A program made the position numbers and the translations under genes. Of a stretch of DNA of 64,000 nt, positions 22,664 through 39,130 are shown piece by piece. The notes beneath the pieces were generated by a model, which had not been told where the DNA came from, did not search any database, and worked only from the letters and a program-made list of their open reading frames with translations. The DNA is from Thysanoteuthis rhombus (taxonomy: Eukaryota; Mollusca; Cephalopoda; Oegopsida; Thysanoteuthidae): the NCBI GenBank assembly GCA_963457665.1, contig OY735209.1:63754116-63818115 (forward strand), read 5' to 3'. Each line of letters starts with the position of its first letter. Within the stretch, counting starts at the first letter, position 1.

Positions 22664-22695
22664 GACACACACACACACTCACACTATACACGTAT

Positions 22696-22726
<31 letters not shown>

Positions 22727-22732
22727 TATATG

Positions 22733-22804
<72 letters not shown>
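22586..22804. repeat. compound microsatellite TA/GA/GACA/CA/TA
   Basis: TA (22586-22620), then GA (22621-22643), GACA (about 22643-22662), CA (22663-22684) and a long interrupted TA tract (22693-22804). All frames across it are low-complexity artefacts. Confidence 0.97.
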
Positions 22805-22808
<4 letters not shown>

Positions 22809-23282
22809 GACAACAGGCTGCATTTTCCTGGAATAGGACACTTGAAATCTACTACTTAGTGTCTCTGCCATTATTCATGCCATTTTTTTCGACCATAGGA
22901 TACAAACTACTGGTTCAAAAGAGTCGGCTAGGTAAGTCACAACTTGACCTGAAAATCCATGGCTCAGACTGGAGTGCTTTTCTGAACATAGGTCCCCCCA
23001 TTCATGGTTCAACTGCTGAGGTAAAACTTTCCAATAAATCCTTTTCCGCAGAGCCAAGCCATTACATGTGTGTATGTGTGTGTGTGTGTGTGTGTGTGTA
23101 GTTGTTTGCCTTTCTCAATATTTGTGTGTGTATATACGAGATATAACTTCATTAAGTATGTGTATACCGATACGATTACGTAAGAAAGGGAGCATAAAAG
23201 ATCTTAACAACGATACTTCAATACATCCATTCAACCACATCTACAAAACTTCTACTAAAGTGAATATCAACTGATTCATCGA
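22805..23282. other. unassigned; (TG)n tract
   Basis: Contains (TG)n at 23066-23100. The frames at 22805-23057 have no recognisable motif. Confidence 0.5.
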
Positions 23283-24100
23283 AATACTGGATGAAAATCA
23301 ACCACAACAGCAGGCAAGATTCAGAATAACACTCACTCAACCACTGACCTTCTGTAAACTGTAAATCAACGCGGTAGCATTGGTCGACTTTGAGAGGACT
23401 TCCGATTCAGTGGAAATTATTGAAAACATTGATGTTATCATACAACTAGGCGTAACCTTTGTATATGAAAGAGTCTTGCCACATGAATACCAGAATATCA
23501 GTTGATTTATAGGGCTACATAAAGAGTTTGAATCCTTTAAGCTCGAAAAGGTAGTAAGACATAGAAACATAAGTTCACTCAAAGTCTTCACAGCCTGCTT
23601 CATGATGATCTTCCGAAACCTGAACTTGGAAAATAAAGAAATCAGAATAGACGGTGAATGCCTTAGTAACCTAAGATTTGCTGGCGAAATCACCTTTTTA
23701 ACCTTTACGACCTCCAAGTAATGCTGGAAGAAAAGTGAAGTGAGCAAGAAACCTGGACTCTACATAAATCTCAGTTGAACAGACAGGGTGTATAACACAC
23801 TTGTTTGAACGCAAACATACAAATCCAAATCGAAAACGCAAACTTGAAAAATGTAGACTACATCTATAGTCAGCAACGTGATGTGAAGAAGCAAGCAAAG
23901 AATAAAAGTTAGATGGGGAGCCTTCGGTAGAGCAAGCTAATCTTTCAAGAATGATAAAATTTCATTATCTAAAAAAAAACAAACAAAATCAACAACCAAT
24001 GCATCCTCCTGATAGTCACCTAAGGAGTCCAAAAATCGACCCCTAAACAGGGGCTCATCATCACATGGAGAGATCACAACGAGGAAAAATGGGCTTTCTT
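23283..24100 (+). mobile_element. RTE-type LINE RT fragment
   Basis: Broken plus-strand frames give ENQPQQQARFRITLTQPLTF (the Q-A-G/R-F block, 23292-23350), VDFERTSDSVEI (the D-F-K/R-x-x-F/S-D-S block, 23378-23415), SSLKVFTACFMMIFRNLNLE (23574-23633) and NLRFAGEI (FADDI block decayed to FAGEI, 23669-23692). C-terminal pieces follow to about 24080. No intact frame remains; the largest minus frame over it (136 codons) is a shadow. Confidence 0.8.
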
Positions 24101-24464
24101 TAAGGTTTCCGTATTTTTTGAAATTGAAACCAAGTCCGAAGTAATTCATAGTGAATAAGTTAATACCAAACCAATAAAAAAAAAGCAGTTTCAATCCATT
24201 TTTACGCTTCCAAGGTTCGACATCATGGTCGTTAACTTTTGACGAGACAGAAAAATTTCAAGAATCACGAATGTCTGTGGAACTATAGTTTAGAACATGC
24301 CCTAGTGAAATATATAGAGGATAGAATAATTTTCTTGGGCTGATACGCAATTTTCAGCAAGGAAATTTCCTTAGGCAAATTAAAGCAATTTCCAATTACT
24401 ATAAGACACAGATTCTATAAAAGGCAGATTTAACTTTTTTACGTGATTATGCGCTTATTTTCAG

Positions 24465-24466
<2 letters not shown>
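24101..24466. other. unassigned spacer
   Basis: No gene or recognisable repeat was seen beyond the end of the RTE fragment. Confidence 0.5.
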
Positions 24467-24535
<69 letters not shown>

Positions 24536-24536
24536 C
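24467..24536. repeat. (TA)n(TG)n microsatellite
   Basis: TA (24467-24518) followed by TG (24519-24534). Confidence 0.97.
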
Positions 24537-24959
24537 GTATCGTAACCGTGCGTGTTCAAACAAATTCTGTCCTGAGAGTATTTTATCTTCCTAAGAAAAT
24601 TTATCATTTACTGACCATTGACAATCCCTTTTTTCTTATAAATGCATTGAAATCACATATTGAAAATAGCCTAACAAAATCTCGATACGATGTTTCACCA
24701 TAAAACCCTGTGCAAGACGTGGAGAACGGGCAATTTCGGCCATTGTGAGATAAGCAGTCATACAATACAAAATATTTGGGGGTTAGGGTTAGTGTTTCTT
24801 GCAGCCGACCAAACAACTTCACCGGAAAATATACCACATATGCAAAGTAATGTCTACCCTGATTGGTCGATGTGTCTAATCAAAACCGCACGAAAAACTC
24901 TCAAGATATTCAGAATGACTGGATACTCTCTGGACAGATCATAGAACGTCATACACATA

Positions 24960-24996
<37 letters not shown>

Positions 24997-25465
24997 ACAC
25001 ATTCAAGTATATAGTAAGACATCAAATTAGCATGTCATGTTTGTAGGAGAGTGAGAAATAGTACATGATGTGCTATTCCTTGCCATCTGCGGGGTACAGG
25101 CATCAGGGGTGGGGCTCAATAATTCGCTCAAACAGCGAATAATCCTTGCTGACCGCCACCGAACCTTTTTTGCCTCCCCGACCATTATCAGATTACATAT
25201 TCCGGATGTTCTTATCAACACATGTCAAATGTTCATCAGATATAGCTTTATTGGAGAATATGGCACTACTTTGATTACTGAAACAGCCAATGGAAAAACC
25301 GAGAATTGCAAGGGTTTACTCATTTCTTATATTATATTAGATAAGGCTACTGTCAGGATTCATGTAATATCGCAAGTCATGTTATATACAAATGCTTTCA
25401 CTATATAAATTCATTGTAAATAAGGACAAAAGGTATTACCAGTGTCCAGATATATATTAAAGCTT
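24537..25465. other. unassigned; (CA)n tract and GTG-initiated frame
   Basis: (CA)n lies at 24963-25001, and a GGGGTTAGGGTTAGTG stretch (two telomere-like units) at 24779-24794. The 112-codon frame at 25070-25408 opens at GTG, overlaps a 64-codon minus frame and has no recognisable motif. The DNA at 25075-25180 is richer in G+C than its surroundings. Confidence 0.45.
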
Positions 25466-25645
25466 TACCGGAACGATAGAATAACAAAAACAATCTTCAC
25501 CAAAGTCAGGTTGGCCGTGGTCTGGTGATTCCAGCCTTACCCAAACGATAAAATAATAAAACAATCCTCACAAATTCAGGTTGGCAGTGGTCAGGTGTTG
25601 ATTCAAGCCTTACCGGAATTCTAGAATAACAAAAATTATCCTACA
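25466..25645. repeat. 72-bp tandem repeat, about 2.5 units
   Basis: Units at 25466-25537 and 25538-25610 each run from TACC(GG/CA)AACGATA through a CAGGTTGGC(C/A)GTGGTC block to CAGCCT or CAAGCCT. A third begins at 25611 and ends after about 35 bases. Confidence 0.85.
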
Positions 25646-25686
25646 TCTATAAAATTATCATTTCCCTACGGTAATTTGAAATCATG

Positions 25687-25708
25687 ACCAGCCAATTGGT
25701 TGGCTGGT
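25687..25708. repeat. small perfect hairpin
   Basis: Nine-base arms ACCAGCCAA and TTGGCTGGT are separated by TTGG. The hairpin is isolated and may be chance. Confidence 0.6.
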
Positions 25709-25904
25709 GTTTTAATGACGTACGCAGACTGACAGGTTTTCCATCCCTACGGAATTTATCTTACAAAGACGCAATTTCACTCTATTAAACAAATATGTTT
25801 ATACTAGAAAATCCGTATCGAATCACCGTAGCTTCACAAATTGCCTGTCCGACCGACCATCCAGATTCGCTACGGATTAATCTCTGTTCACTTGTGAGTA
25901 TGCA

Positions 25905-25914
25905 TGTGTGTGTA

Positions 25915-25951
<37 letters not shown>
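25905..25951. repeat. (TG)n microsatellite
   Basis: TG dinucleotides with one TATGCG interruption. The overlapping Cys-Val frames are artefacts. Confidence 0.97.
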
Positions 25952-28770
<2,819 letters not shown>

Positions 28771-28771
28771 T

Positions 28772-28871
<100 letters not shown>

Positions 28872-28943
28872 AATAAATAGATAACCAGCTAGCTAGAATC
28901 ACTTGAACACTGAAAAAACCTATGTTGACAGTTTTGGTTGACG

Positions 28944-28948
<5 letters not shown>

Positions 28949-28993
<45 letters not shown>

Positions 28994-28999
28994 TATATA
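28949..28999. repeat. (TA)n tract
   Basis: TA dinucleotides with a CATA interruption near the 3' end. Confidence 0.96.
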
Positions 29000-29615
29000 A
29001 GTCTTATATCAAATCATGCCCAATTGCATATACGTCAGAAGTTCCCAAAAGGGGTTCAATAAACATCTTGAAATCGAAAAGAGCTCACCGTAATGCGCTT
29101 ATTCGCAATATGTGTACGGCAGCATCCTGGGGCGCCGTGAGATATTTGAAAAATTTGATAAATCTATTCAATGAATTAAAACTGATAAATGGTGATGTGA
29201 CCAATCTATGAATTCTAATTAAGTGTTTAAATCGGAAAAAAAACAAGTTTATGATATACGACTTCGTTAGCATAAATGAAACAGTTAATCTAAAACGAGT
29301 ACTTCTTAAGTCGTATTTCTTATCTTCGAAATTGCTATTAAACATAATTAAGCATTGATAAGTGTGAAAGAGAAGGCATAGCACAAACTTGAAAGCTGAT
29401 GGGGAGTGATGGAAATATTGGAAATCGGACGGTAGTTAGAGGAGTTCAGCTTTTGTTCATTCAGTATTTTCTGACACGGACACCAAGAAAAAACACTCTT
29501 TATACAATGAAGACGCCGTTATTCTGAAATGGTTTCGAGAAATTAGAAATGTATAACATTATTGGTGTTCTTGATAGCTTACAGTCTTTTTCCTGTACGT
29601 TTCAATGGCTGATAT
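29000..29615. other. unassigned DNA
   Basis: A minus-strand frame of 99 codons (29085-29384) has no recognisable domain. No repeat was recognised. Confidence 0.5.
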
Positions 29616-29650
29616 CAGTGCTTCTCAAACATTTGTTGAAAGTTAACCCC
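29616..29650 (+). mobile_element. possible hAT-type element terminus
   Basis: CAGTGCTTCTCAAAC at 29616-29630 is one base from the CAGTGGTTCTCAAAC form of hAT terminal repeats and is followed by a T-rich stretch and AACCCCTT, the usual continuation. The other end was not located. Confidence 0.4.
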
Positions 29651-29943
29651 TTGACTGCATATATTCCATTAGCATCCTCCTTGAGTTAAAGGTAAAGCAC
29701 CCTGTCTCTTAAGGAAAAACATCAAATCGAGTATGAAGGCTGATGACGAAGTCGCGGTTCCAGTTGCAAGTCAGGTTAGTTAACCTTGCAAATCTTGAGT
29801 CCGTTCGAGACAAGGACTTTACAACTGCAATGTTTTATGACCATCCCCTTTGCAGGAAGAATCACCCAGCTTAGACTGTACTTAATTAGCAGTTGAGTGC
29901 AATGGGACATTTTTCCCAGGGGAAAGTTTCCACTCTCTTTGTT

Positions 29944-30015
29944 CCTTTGAGTGAATCAAACCCAGGATCTTCTGCATATGACGCTGGCATACTAACCATT
30001 ACACTATAGTCCTAC
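29944..30015 (-). repeat. tRNA-like SINE head
   Basis: On the minus strand an A-box-like TAGTGTAATGGTTAGTA (30006-29990) and a B-box-like GGGTTTGATTC (29963-29953) are spaced as in a tRNA. The acceptor arms do not pair, so this is not a working tRNA gene but fits a tRNA-derived SINE promoter. The body probably extends toward 29690, with its limits unclear. Confidence 0.55.
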
Positions 30016-30156
30016 TTTAAACTTTGTTGAAATGATTCATTGAAAGTTAGATTCTAATATTCTTTTAAACGTAATTGTACAGGAATACCCAAGATTAATA
30101 CTTCATGTGGAGGATGGGTCTTATGTGATAAGACTAATATTTCAAAGGGTACTACG

Positions 30157-31500
<1,344 letters not shown>

Positions 31501-31648
31501 CAGTCGTTCACAACCTTTTCATTAACAATGACTCATTTCATTTGTATGTATGTCCTCACAGACCCCAGGCGTCTGGGAAGTCTACCTACTTAACCAGCCC
31601 ACGGACTCCCCGAAATACTTTCCACGGATCCTAGGATGAAAACCACTC
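31501..31648. mobile_element. 148-bp hAT-like MITE
   Basis: The left end CAGTCGTTCACAACC (31501-31515) is imperfectly inverted at the right end GGATGAAAACCACTC (31634-31648), both close to the hAT consensus CAGTGGTTCTCAACC. The flanking octamers TTGTAAAT and TCTTAAGT agree at 5 of 8 positions, compatible with a decayed 8-bp target duplication. There is no coding capacity. Confidence 0.6.
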
Positions 31649-31912
31649 TCTTAAGTGTTTAAAATACATCTGAAAAGACATGAGTAGAATAAAAAAAACA
31701 AAAAACAAACAAAAAAAAACAAGATTTATGTTGGCTTATCCTTTTTAAGCTCAGTTATTGATATTCTAAAAACATATTTATCAGAGTTACAATCTCTGCG
31801 TGATAAAGTTTTTCAAAGGAATCATTTACTTTTTTTGATGTACGAGGCTAGTAAGTAATACCCGGGTCATTGAAAAAAAATCTTGGTAATATTTTATTTG
31901 GCAGTTCCCAAA
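31649..31912. other. spacer between two MITEs
   Basis: AT-rich, with an A/CA-rich patch at 31690-31720. Nothing else was recognised. Confidence 0.5.
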
Positions 31913-31914
31913 TA

Positions 31915-32184
31915 CGGTAGCATTTCTGGTTTTTCAAAAATGGCCAAAATCAGCCAGGTTTTTTTCATTGAATAGCTTAAAAAATGGCTGAAATTTGATT
32001 ATTGAAAGTTTCACACAAATTCAACTATTTTTAAACCAAATCATTGAATATTTTCCAATGTTACTAATTTCTAAGCCGGTATTTGGAGAATTTTTAGAGG
32101 ACATCATTGAAAATTCTCGTCAGTATAAGCAATTTTTGAAGCGAGGTGGCAGAAGTAAGCCATTTTGAGCCGGGTATGCTACTG
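31915..32184. mobile_element. 270-bp mariner-like MITE
   Basis: The left end CGGTAGCATTTCTGG (31915-31929) and the reverse complement of the right end CAGTAGCATACCCGG form terminal inverted repeats that continue as TCAAAAATGGC and CTCAAAATGGC. TA dinucleotides flank both ends (31913-31914, 32185-32186), the Tc1/mariner target duplication. The interior has diverged sub-repeats around AAAATGGC and CATTGAA. No transposase is encoded. Confidence 0.72.
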
Positions 32185-32186
32185 TA

Positions 32187-32800
32187 TTTTGGACCAATCA
32201 AAACAGAGATAGCCAATAATTCATTCAAAACGAAGTAAACAGAGAAATATTTGCTGTTAAAAAACATATCGAATTAGATGGTTTTTCCAAGTAGTAATGG
32301 TTAACAAGTTTAGGATGTTTACCATTACTATTCAATCCTCACTTGGTGCCCCATTACCGTGGCCTAGTGTCACACTAAACTTGATGTACACAGTAATGAA
32401 GTAGAACATACTAGACATTTATTAAGATCAGCTTAGTTTGACACAAGACCACAGTAGACATGCTGAAAGTGGAAGTCACTCAAACGGTAGGTACTAAATG
32501 CGAATTGACTGAATGTAGATTCACTCCTGAAGTGGACTCGTTGAACTGACCACAAACATCCCTTATTAAACAGGCCGATTCTCCGAAGGCATTCTACAGT
32601 CAGATGATGTCGGTGTTTTCGGCCCTCTATCTGACAGATACAGCGAGGCGTTACCGGTGACAAATTGTAGCTCACTCTCCTGTATATGCCAGACACAAGG
32701 TAAGAATCGACGTGTGCAGGCATGAAATGCACTGTGCACTGAACAGAGGTTTGTATGTTCTGTTGTCTTGCATTATTGTTTCTCCTGATAACCTGTATTG
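32187..32800. other. unassigned; minus-strand frame ending at a hAT terminus
   Basis: A minus-strand frame runs 32861-32433 (142 codons from GTG; 96 codons from the first ATG at 32723). Its upstream part lies inside the hAT-like terminus starting at 32801, and no domain was recognised, so it is more likely chance than a gene. Confidence 0.4.
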
Positions 32801-33140
32801 CAGTGGTCGTTAACCCTTTTCGAGGCTCTCCCGCTCCAAGATTTTGAAAACCTTCTCTCACACCCGAATTTTATTGCTAAAATAATAAATTTGATAAAAA
32901 TATCGAAATTTAAAAACGTAATGATAAGACCTGTAAATAATGAAAAGTTAGAATTCATTATAATGTGTTGGGAGTTGTTGCTTTTTTTTTCTATCAACTA
33001 AATTGATATTCAAATTATGTGGTATTTTAGTGTTGAGAGCAATCAAAACGAGTTTATTTGCGACCGTATTATTAAAACCAACATGATATCCTTAGGTGGC
33101 ACTTGGGCGTGTTTGCGCTCCATGTTAAGAACCATTACTG
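32801..33140 (+). mobile_element. hAT-like element, candidate limits
   Basis: CAGTGGTCGTTAACCC at 32801-32816, followed by a T run and a GAGGCTCTCCCG block, is a typical hAT-like left end. A decayed right end GTTAAGAACCATTACTG lies at 33124-33140. The octamer before it (CTGTATTG) resembles CTGTAGGG near the right end. The interior is AT-rich and non-coding. Confidence 0.5.
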
Positions 33141-33430
33141 TAGGGTGACGGCACAACTGCCAAACAAACAAAACAGTTTTGACATAAAACATGAGGGGAG
33201 AATAACAGAAAGAAAAAAATCACCCAAAGATTGGAGAAAATCAACGGCAGATTTTTTGTTAAGCAGAGTGGGAATAAGAGATTAATCCCCCTGTATAAAT
33301 ATAGAATATTATCTGTAATGTACTAGAAACATGGAAACCTTATTGCATATACTCAAATATACGATCGAATGTACAGCGTATGTATGTTCCTACTTGTCAA
33401 AAAAATGTCATCTTATAATTCGCAAAAACA
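33141..33430. other. unassigned spacer
   Basis: AT-rich, with nothing recognised. Confidence 0.5.
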
Positions 33431-33495
33431 TCTGTCTGTCCGTCTGTCTGTCAGTCTGCCTGCCTATATGTATGTATGTATGTATGTATGCATGT
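33431..33495. repeat. (TCTG)n then (TATG)n tetranucleotide repeat
   Basis: TCTG-type units with substitutions (33431-33463) lead into TATG units (about 33468-33495). Confidence 0.93.
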
Positions 33496-33729
33496 AATTT
33501 CATGCCTAGCACAAAAAACTGCTTGATATAAATTTATAAAATTTTCTATTGGTGCAGATTTAATCCCTGGGTAGTTTTTTTCTTTAGCTAATTCGATCTT
33601 TTTAACTCCTCCCTCAATATGTTTCTGGGTGTTTTAAATAGGAAGTGGGGTATTTATATGATCATTCATCAATGGTAAAATATATTTTTGATGACATAAT
33701 AAGAGAATTTTCGGGGATCAAGGAGCGTT

Positions 33730-33990
33730 GTTTATTGAGATAGAAGCAAAAACTTTTCTTCAAAGTCAAAATTGGAGAATATCTTTTCTCCTCTTTTTGA
33801 GATTTTTTTTCCTCTTCGAAGGGCCCGAATGGAGGGGTATCCTTTTCTCATTTTTCGGGGTTGAAATCCATGATTTAAAAAAAAAATTCTAAATATGAAA
33901 ATGTGGTGACGTTTTCTTTTCAGTTTTAAGCGTCAAAATTGAAGTGGGAGATCTTTTCACTTTTAAAGATCAAAATCTTGCAATATCTCT
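33730..33990. repeat. degenerate minisatellite
   Basis: About three to four loosely repeated pieces of the form TTTTC-TTTTT-AAAGTCAAAATTG-GGAGAT recur (near 33755, 33845 and 33935). Unit length is not fixed. It is related in inverted orientation to 27900-28140. Confidence 0.45.
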
Positions 33991-34191
33991 TTTTGGCAGC
34001 AAGTTATGGTAGATATTTAGTCAAGACATTTTAACTTTAAATCTCTAAAAACCAGGCCACCCAAGCAATGATTCTATTTTTTTCCGAATACTCATGACTT
34101 GGACTGAATGAATTATTGAATATCAAGAAAGACTGACGGTAAATGCGTAAATGCAAAATGGAAGTGAATAAGATATTTTTTCACTTATGTT
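33991..34191. other. spacer 5' of the minus-strand RTE 3' end
   Basis: Nothing was recognised. Confidence 0.45.
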
Positions 34192-35490
34192 ATGGTTTCA
34201 TCACCATCAGTCCACTAGTGTCAGTTGTTGGACAAAAATCTTCCCGAAGATTTGCCAGACGTCTCCATCATAGGCATCGTGGAGCCAATATTCCTTGAAT
34301 TTATCTCCTTCGTTACACCATCGCACTTTCAGTTGTCCATAGCCTTGCACCTAATCTCTTGGGACCCACCCCGTGGGACGTGATGTCCATCAGTTGTCTG
34401 CATTCTCGCAGTTGAGTTTTCTAACAGTTTTCATGATGTTTTGTACACCTGTCTTTTTTATGATTTACTGTCTGATGATCTCTCGACCTGACGTCAGGCA
34501 TGATTTTTTCATGTTCATCTAGTAAAGTTTTCAGTTTGAGTGTCAGTCCTTTAGTTACGCTCCCTCCCTATTTCAACTCCATTGGTTGTACACCCTTTTT
34601 AAGGATTAATGGGATTTCCTTTTTCTTGAAAGTGTAGTTCGTTCCTCCAAAAACTTGACAATTGGTAATTCTTTAATTCTTTGCTCTATTCATCTTTCTT
34701 TTGATTTCCTAGGCATGTGTAGTGGTATACTCTCTTCAGCTCTGCATTTTCGATTTCAATCGTTCTATGTTTATCCTAAATATGTTTGATGAACTTAATA
34801 TTTGTTTTGCTGATGGCCATGTGGAAGTCAACTTCTTTGCTTCATTTAGTTTTTCCTACATTATTAGGAGATGGAGTTTTGCAGCAAAGACGACGATGTT
34901 GTCAGCAAATCTGAGGTTACTTGAATATTCTTTGTCTGCCCTGATTTCTTTGTGTTCCCATCCTAAGTTTTGGAAGATCATTTCTAAGTAGGCTAAAACA
35001 AGTTTGGGTGGGCTGATATCATCTCGTCTTACTCTTTTTTCTAATCAAAAGGGATTGGAGTCTTTATGTAGCCTGGTGGGGGATTTGATGTGTCAGGAGA
35101 TACCTTGCAGTACCCTGACATGTACAGGGTCTACACCTGATCGTATCTTTGAGTCATTGACTTTGGGGATATTCACTGAATCAGAGGCCTTTTTAAAGTA
35201 AGCAAATGCTCAACAAGTGGTGTTCTATATTCTGCTGCTTTCTCTTCAAGTTGGTTTACTGAATAAAGATGATCAATGGTTGAATACCTTTTCCTTAAGC
35301 AAGCTAATTTTTGTCGTTGGTTTTCATTTAGCGTTTTGCTGATTTGATTGATGAACACTATGCTAAAGAGTTCATTGATGCAATTAAAAAAGGTTATTGG
35401 CTTATAATTGTTGCGTCTTGGGGTTTTCTTTTGTAAAATAGAATTATGATCAAAGTATTTCACTCTTCTTGGACTTCGAGGCATAAGTAG
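34192..35490 (-). mobile_element. RTE-type LINE, best preserved copy (RT to 3' end)
   Basis: Read from 35490 down, an ATG-initiated frame of 103 codons (35484-35173) carries NNYKPITFFNCINELFS, LNENQ and RKRYSTIDHLYSVNQL, the early RT blocks. Shifted frames then give NLRFADNIVVFAAKL (about 34917-34873; FADD is again FADN) and YTCLGNQ (near 34715). The C-terminal region follows (DGHHVPRGGSQEIRCKAM, about 34393-34340), with the 3' signature CTGATGGTGATGAAACC at 34210-34194. The 5' endonuclease domain was not found. DNA from 35491 to about 35700 may include more of its upstream part. This is a dead copy by stops and frameshifts. Confidence 0.88.
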
Positions 35491-37039
35491 AAAAAATGAG
35501 GTTCTTTCGTGATGATTTTTCCATCTTTTTTATGTTGGTCGACGGTGATGTTATCTTGTCCATGGGCCTTTCCTTTCTTTGTTTATTCGATATCTTGTTT
35601 CACTTTTTGTACAGTTACTCTTGGGAAGTCTTCAAAATGACTACTCTACTCGTGTTTCCTGTTTATTTTTCTGTGTCCTTTGTTCGGTTAAATTGAGGTC
35701 TTTCTCACATTCCTAAGCACGCTCAACAATTCGGAATAGAGATTTTCCAATAGTTTTGTATCCCCTAACTTTTCTGAAAATGCTCTCGATGACAGTTGTC
35801 TTAACATCCTTTGGGTTGTGTTCTGGTTGTTACCCTGAAGCACATCAGCCCCACCCATTCAAAGTAGGTGAATTTGCAGGGCCTTTTGGGACCAATGACC
35901 CAGTAGGAACAGCCAGGATAGATTTGATCTTGCAAATCATTGGAGTTTTACGCCACACTGGCTCATGACGTGTTCGACGGTCCGGGTAGTTGGTATTATT
36001 TAGCCCTGTCCATCAACATTCTAGGTATCATGTTATAGGTTGCACTGGGTTACCTGGTTCCAGGGGGAAGGATTTATCCCCTACTTAAGCTTACGCTGAT
36101 TTGTAGTATTTGTTGGAGTCTTTATTTCAACTCAGGGTAGATTGAATAGATACACTTGCGTGTATTATTTGTTCCGACAGATCTGAGTATTCTAAGGTTT
36201 TTTTCAATTTCGGATTCTAATGTATTCTACAAGGGTTTTAGTAGTGATAATCTGAATATGATTAAAAAAATGATATGTGCATAAAGAAAGAACCGAAGTA
36301 GTGACTCCAAACACTAATAATGTGACTTTTTTGAGGGGGATGTTATTCAACATTCCTCCTTTCCCAGTATTGTGATCTATGTTTCCTGATATATATTTAC
36401 ATGAGTGGTCAGTTTGCTGCTTGAAATATTCAACATACGAATCCGTCCCAAGACTGATCAACAAATCTTCAGGTGGGTGATTATACATCGTTCTATCTAA
36501 TTTCTATCAAGTCTTGACTCAGAAAGAGTCCTTACAATGTTGTTAAAGTATGAGACTGATTTTTTTACGAGACATTTAAAAGGGACAAAACATAGCTCAG
36601 TAAAACTCCACCAGTGACAAGTTGTAGGAACAAACTTTCTAAACAAGTGTAGTTTTTAAACTAAGTTCTTCATTGGATGCAGTAGCTGGTAGCAATTGAA
36701 AATGTTTTCCGAGCTAGGGACTGTCCTGGGTTAGAATTAAATTTTCCTTTAATTTAATTTTATTAGCTCCAAACAACACTCAGTTTGTAAGCCAATATGG
36801 GAATCATACCTGCATAGAGAACTTACTTAGGGAAGAATTCCATGTAGTGGGAAAAAAGGCTTCCACATCACAATATTCTCACATACATATTGTGAGCGTC
36901 ATCTCGAATTTCTGTAAATTCAGGATTCGTTACAACAATAAAAGCGAAGATATTCAAAACTTTTCAGCTAATATTATTCATGCTTCAGTTACACATCCAT
37001 CAATTACGATCATGTTGAGGGCTTGCAACCGGAAGGCTT
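35491..37039. other. unassigned DNA upstream of the RTE copy
   Basis: May include further decayed RTE sequence near 35500-35700. A plus-strand frame at 35756-35968 (70 codons, TTG start) gives a hydrophobic start and GEFAGPFGTNDPVGTARIDL, without an identified family. The remaining DNA is AT-rich. Confidence 0.4.
36204..36488 (-). CDS. hypothetical small ORF, 94 codons, weak
   Basis: ATG-initiated frame MYNHPPEDLLISLGTDSY..., hydrophilic at first with one hydrophobic segment (VTLLVFGVTTSVLSLCTYHF, about residues 55-74). No domain, splice context or neighbour supports it. The length is within reach of chance in a 64-kb AT-rich window. Confidence 0.12.
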   Translation of the reverse strand: MYNHPPEDLLISLGTDSYVEYFKQQTDHSCKYISGNIDHNTGKGGMLNNIPLKKVTLLVFGVTTSVLSLCTYHFFNHIQIITTKTLVEYIRIRN

Positions 37040-37570
37040 TTCAGCTCTCATTTGTCCTTTTTCTTATTTCTGCCTTTTTCCATTCTTATTCCCTATATCA
37101 ATTAATTCCTGTCTCTTTTACTTCTTTCCTCTCTTTTCCTTTCTTTATTTCTTTTTATCTCCTTCTCTTATTCTTTTCTTATCTTTCCTCTCTTTTCCAT
37201 CTCCTTCTTTTTCCCTTCTTTGTCTTCAATCCTTCTATTCTGTCTCTCTCTTTCTTTTTTTTCTATCGTAATGCATCTACTCCCCCTATCTTTTTATTTC
37301 TTCCTTCCTTTATTACACTCAAACCTTCACCTTTTTGTTTCGACCTTTTTGTTTCGACCTTTTTGTTTCGACCTTTTTGTTTCGACCTTTTTGTCCCCCC
37401 TCTCTCCCTCTCTATCACTCAGTTTCTCTTTCCTTTTCCCTATTTCTTCTCTTCTTTGTTTCTTTTTTTCCTTCCTGCCTCTTTCCATCGTTTTTTTTAA
37501 AATCCATTCTCCCCCACTCTTTCTCTTGTCTCCCCTTTTCCACCTTTATTCTTTCCCTTCATTCATATCG
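37040..37570. repeat. pyrimidine-rich tract
   Basis: Over 500 bases of almost pure C/T on the plus strand (CTTT, CTCC and TTTC words). It opens three overlapping plus frames of up to 217 codons, all Phe/Leu/Ser/Pro low complexity, and the longest opens at GTG (36847). They are composition artefacts, not genes. Such polypurine-polypyrimidine DNA can form triplex structures; that is general knowledge, not shown here. Confidence 0.9.
37330..37394 (+). repeat. 14-bp tandem repeat within the pyrimidine tract
   Basis: Four consecutive perfect copies of CCTTTTTGTTTCGA (37330, 37344, 37358, 37372) are followed by a partial fifth from 37386. Their perfection contrasts with the irregular surroundings, indicating recent expansion. 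Confidence 0.95.
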
Positions 37571-39107
<1,537 letters not shown>

Positions 39108-39130
39108 AACATTAGTAAAAACTGTTTTTG

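Noticed and set aside
32433..32861. 142-codon minus-strand frame as a gene
   Set aside because: It starts at GTG inside a hAT-like terminus, and the remaining 96 codons have no recognisable motif.
36847..37500. 217-codon plus-strand frame, the longest in the window
   Set aside because: It opens at GTG, and most of it is a translation of a pyrimidine-rich tract (Phe, Leu, Ser, Pro only). Two other frames over the same DNA are equally open.
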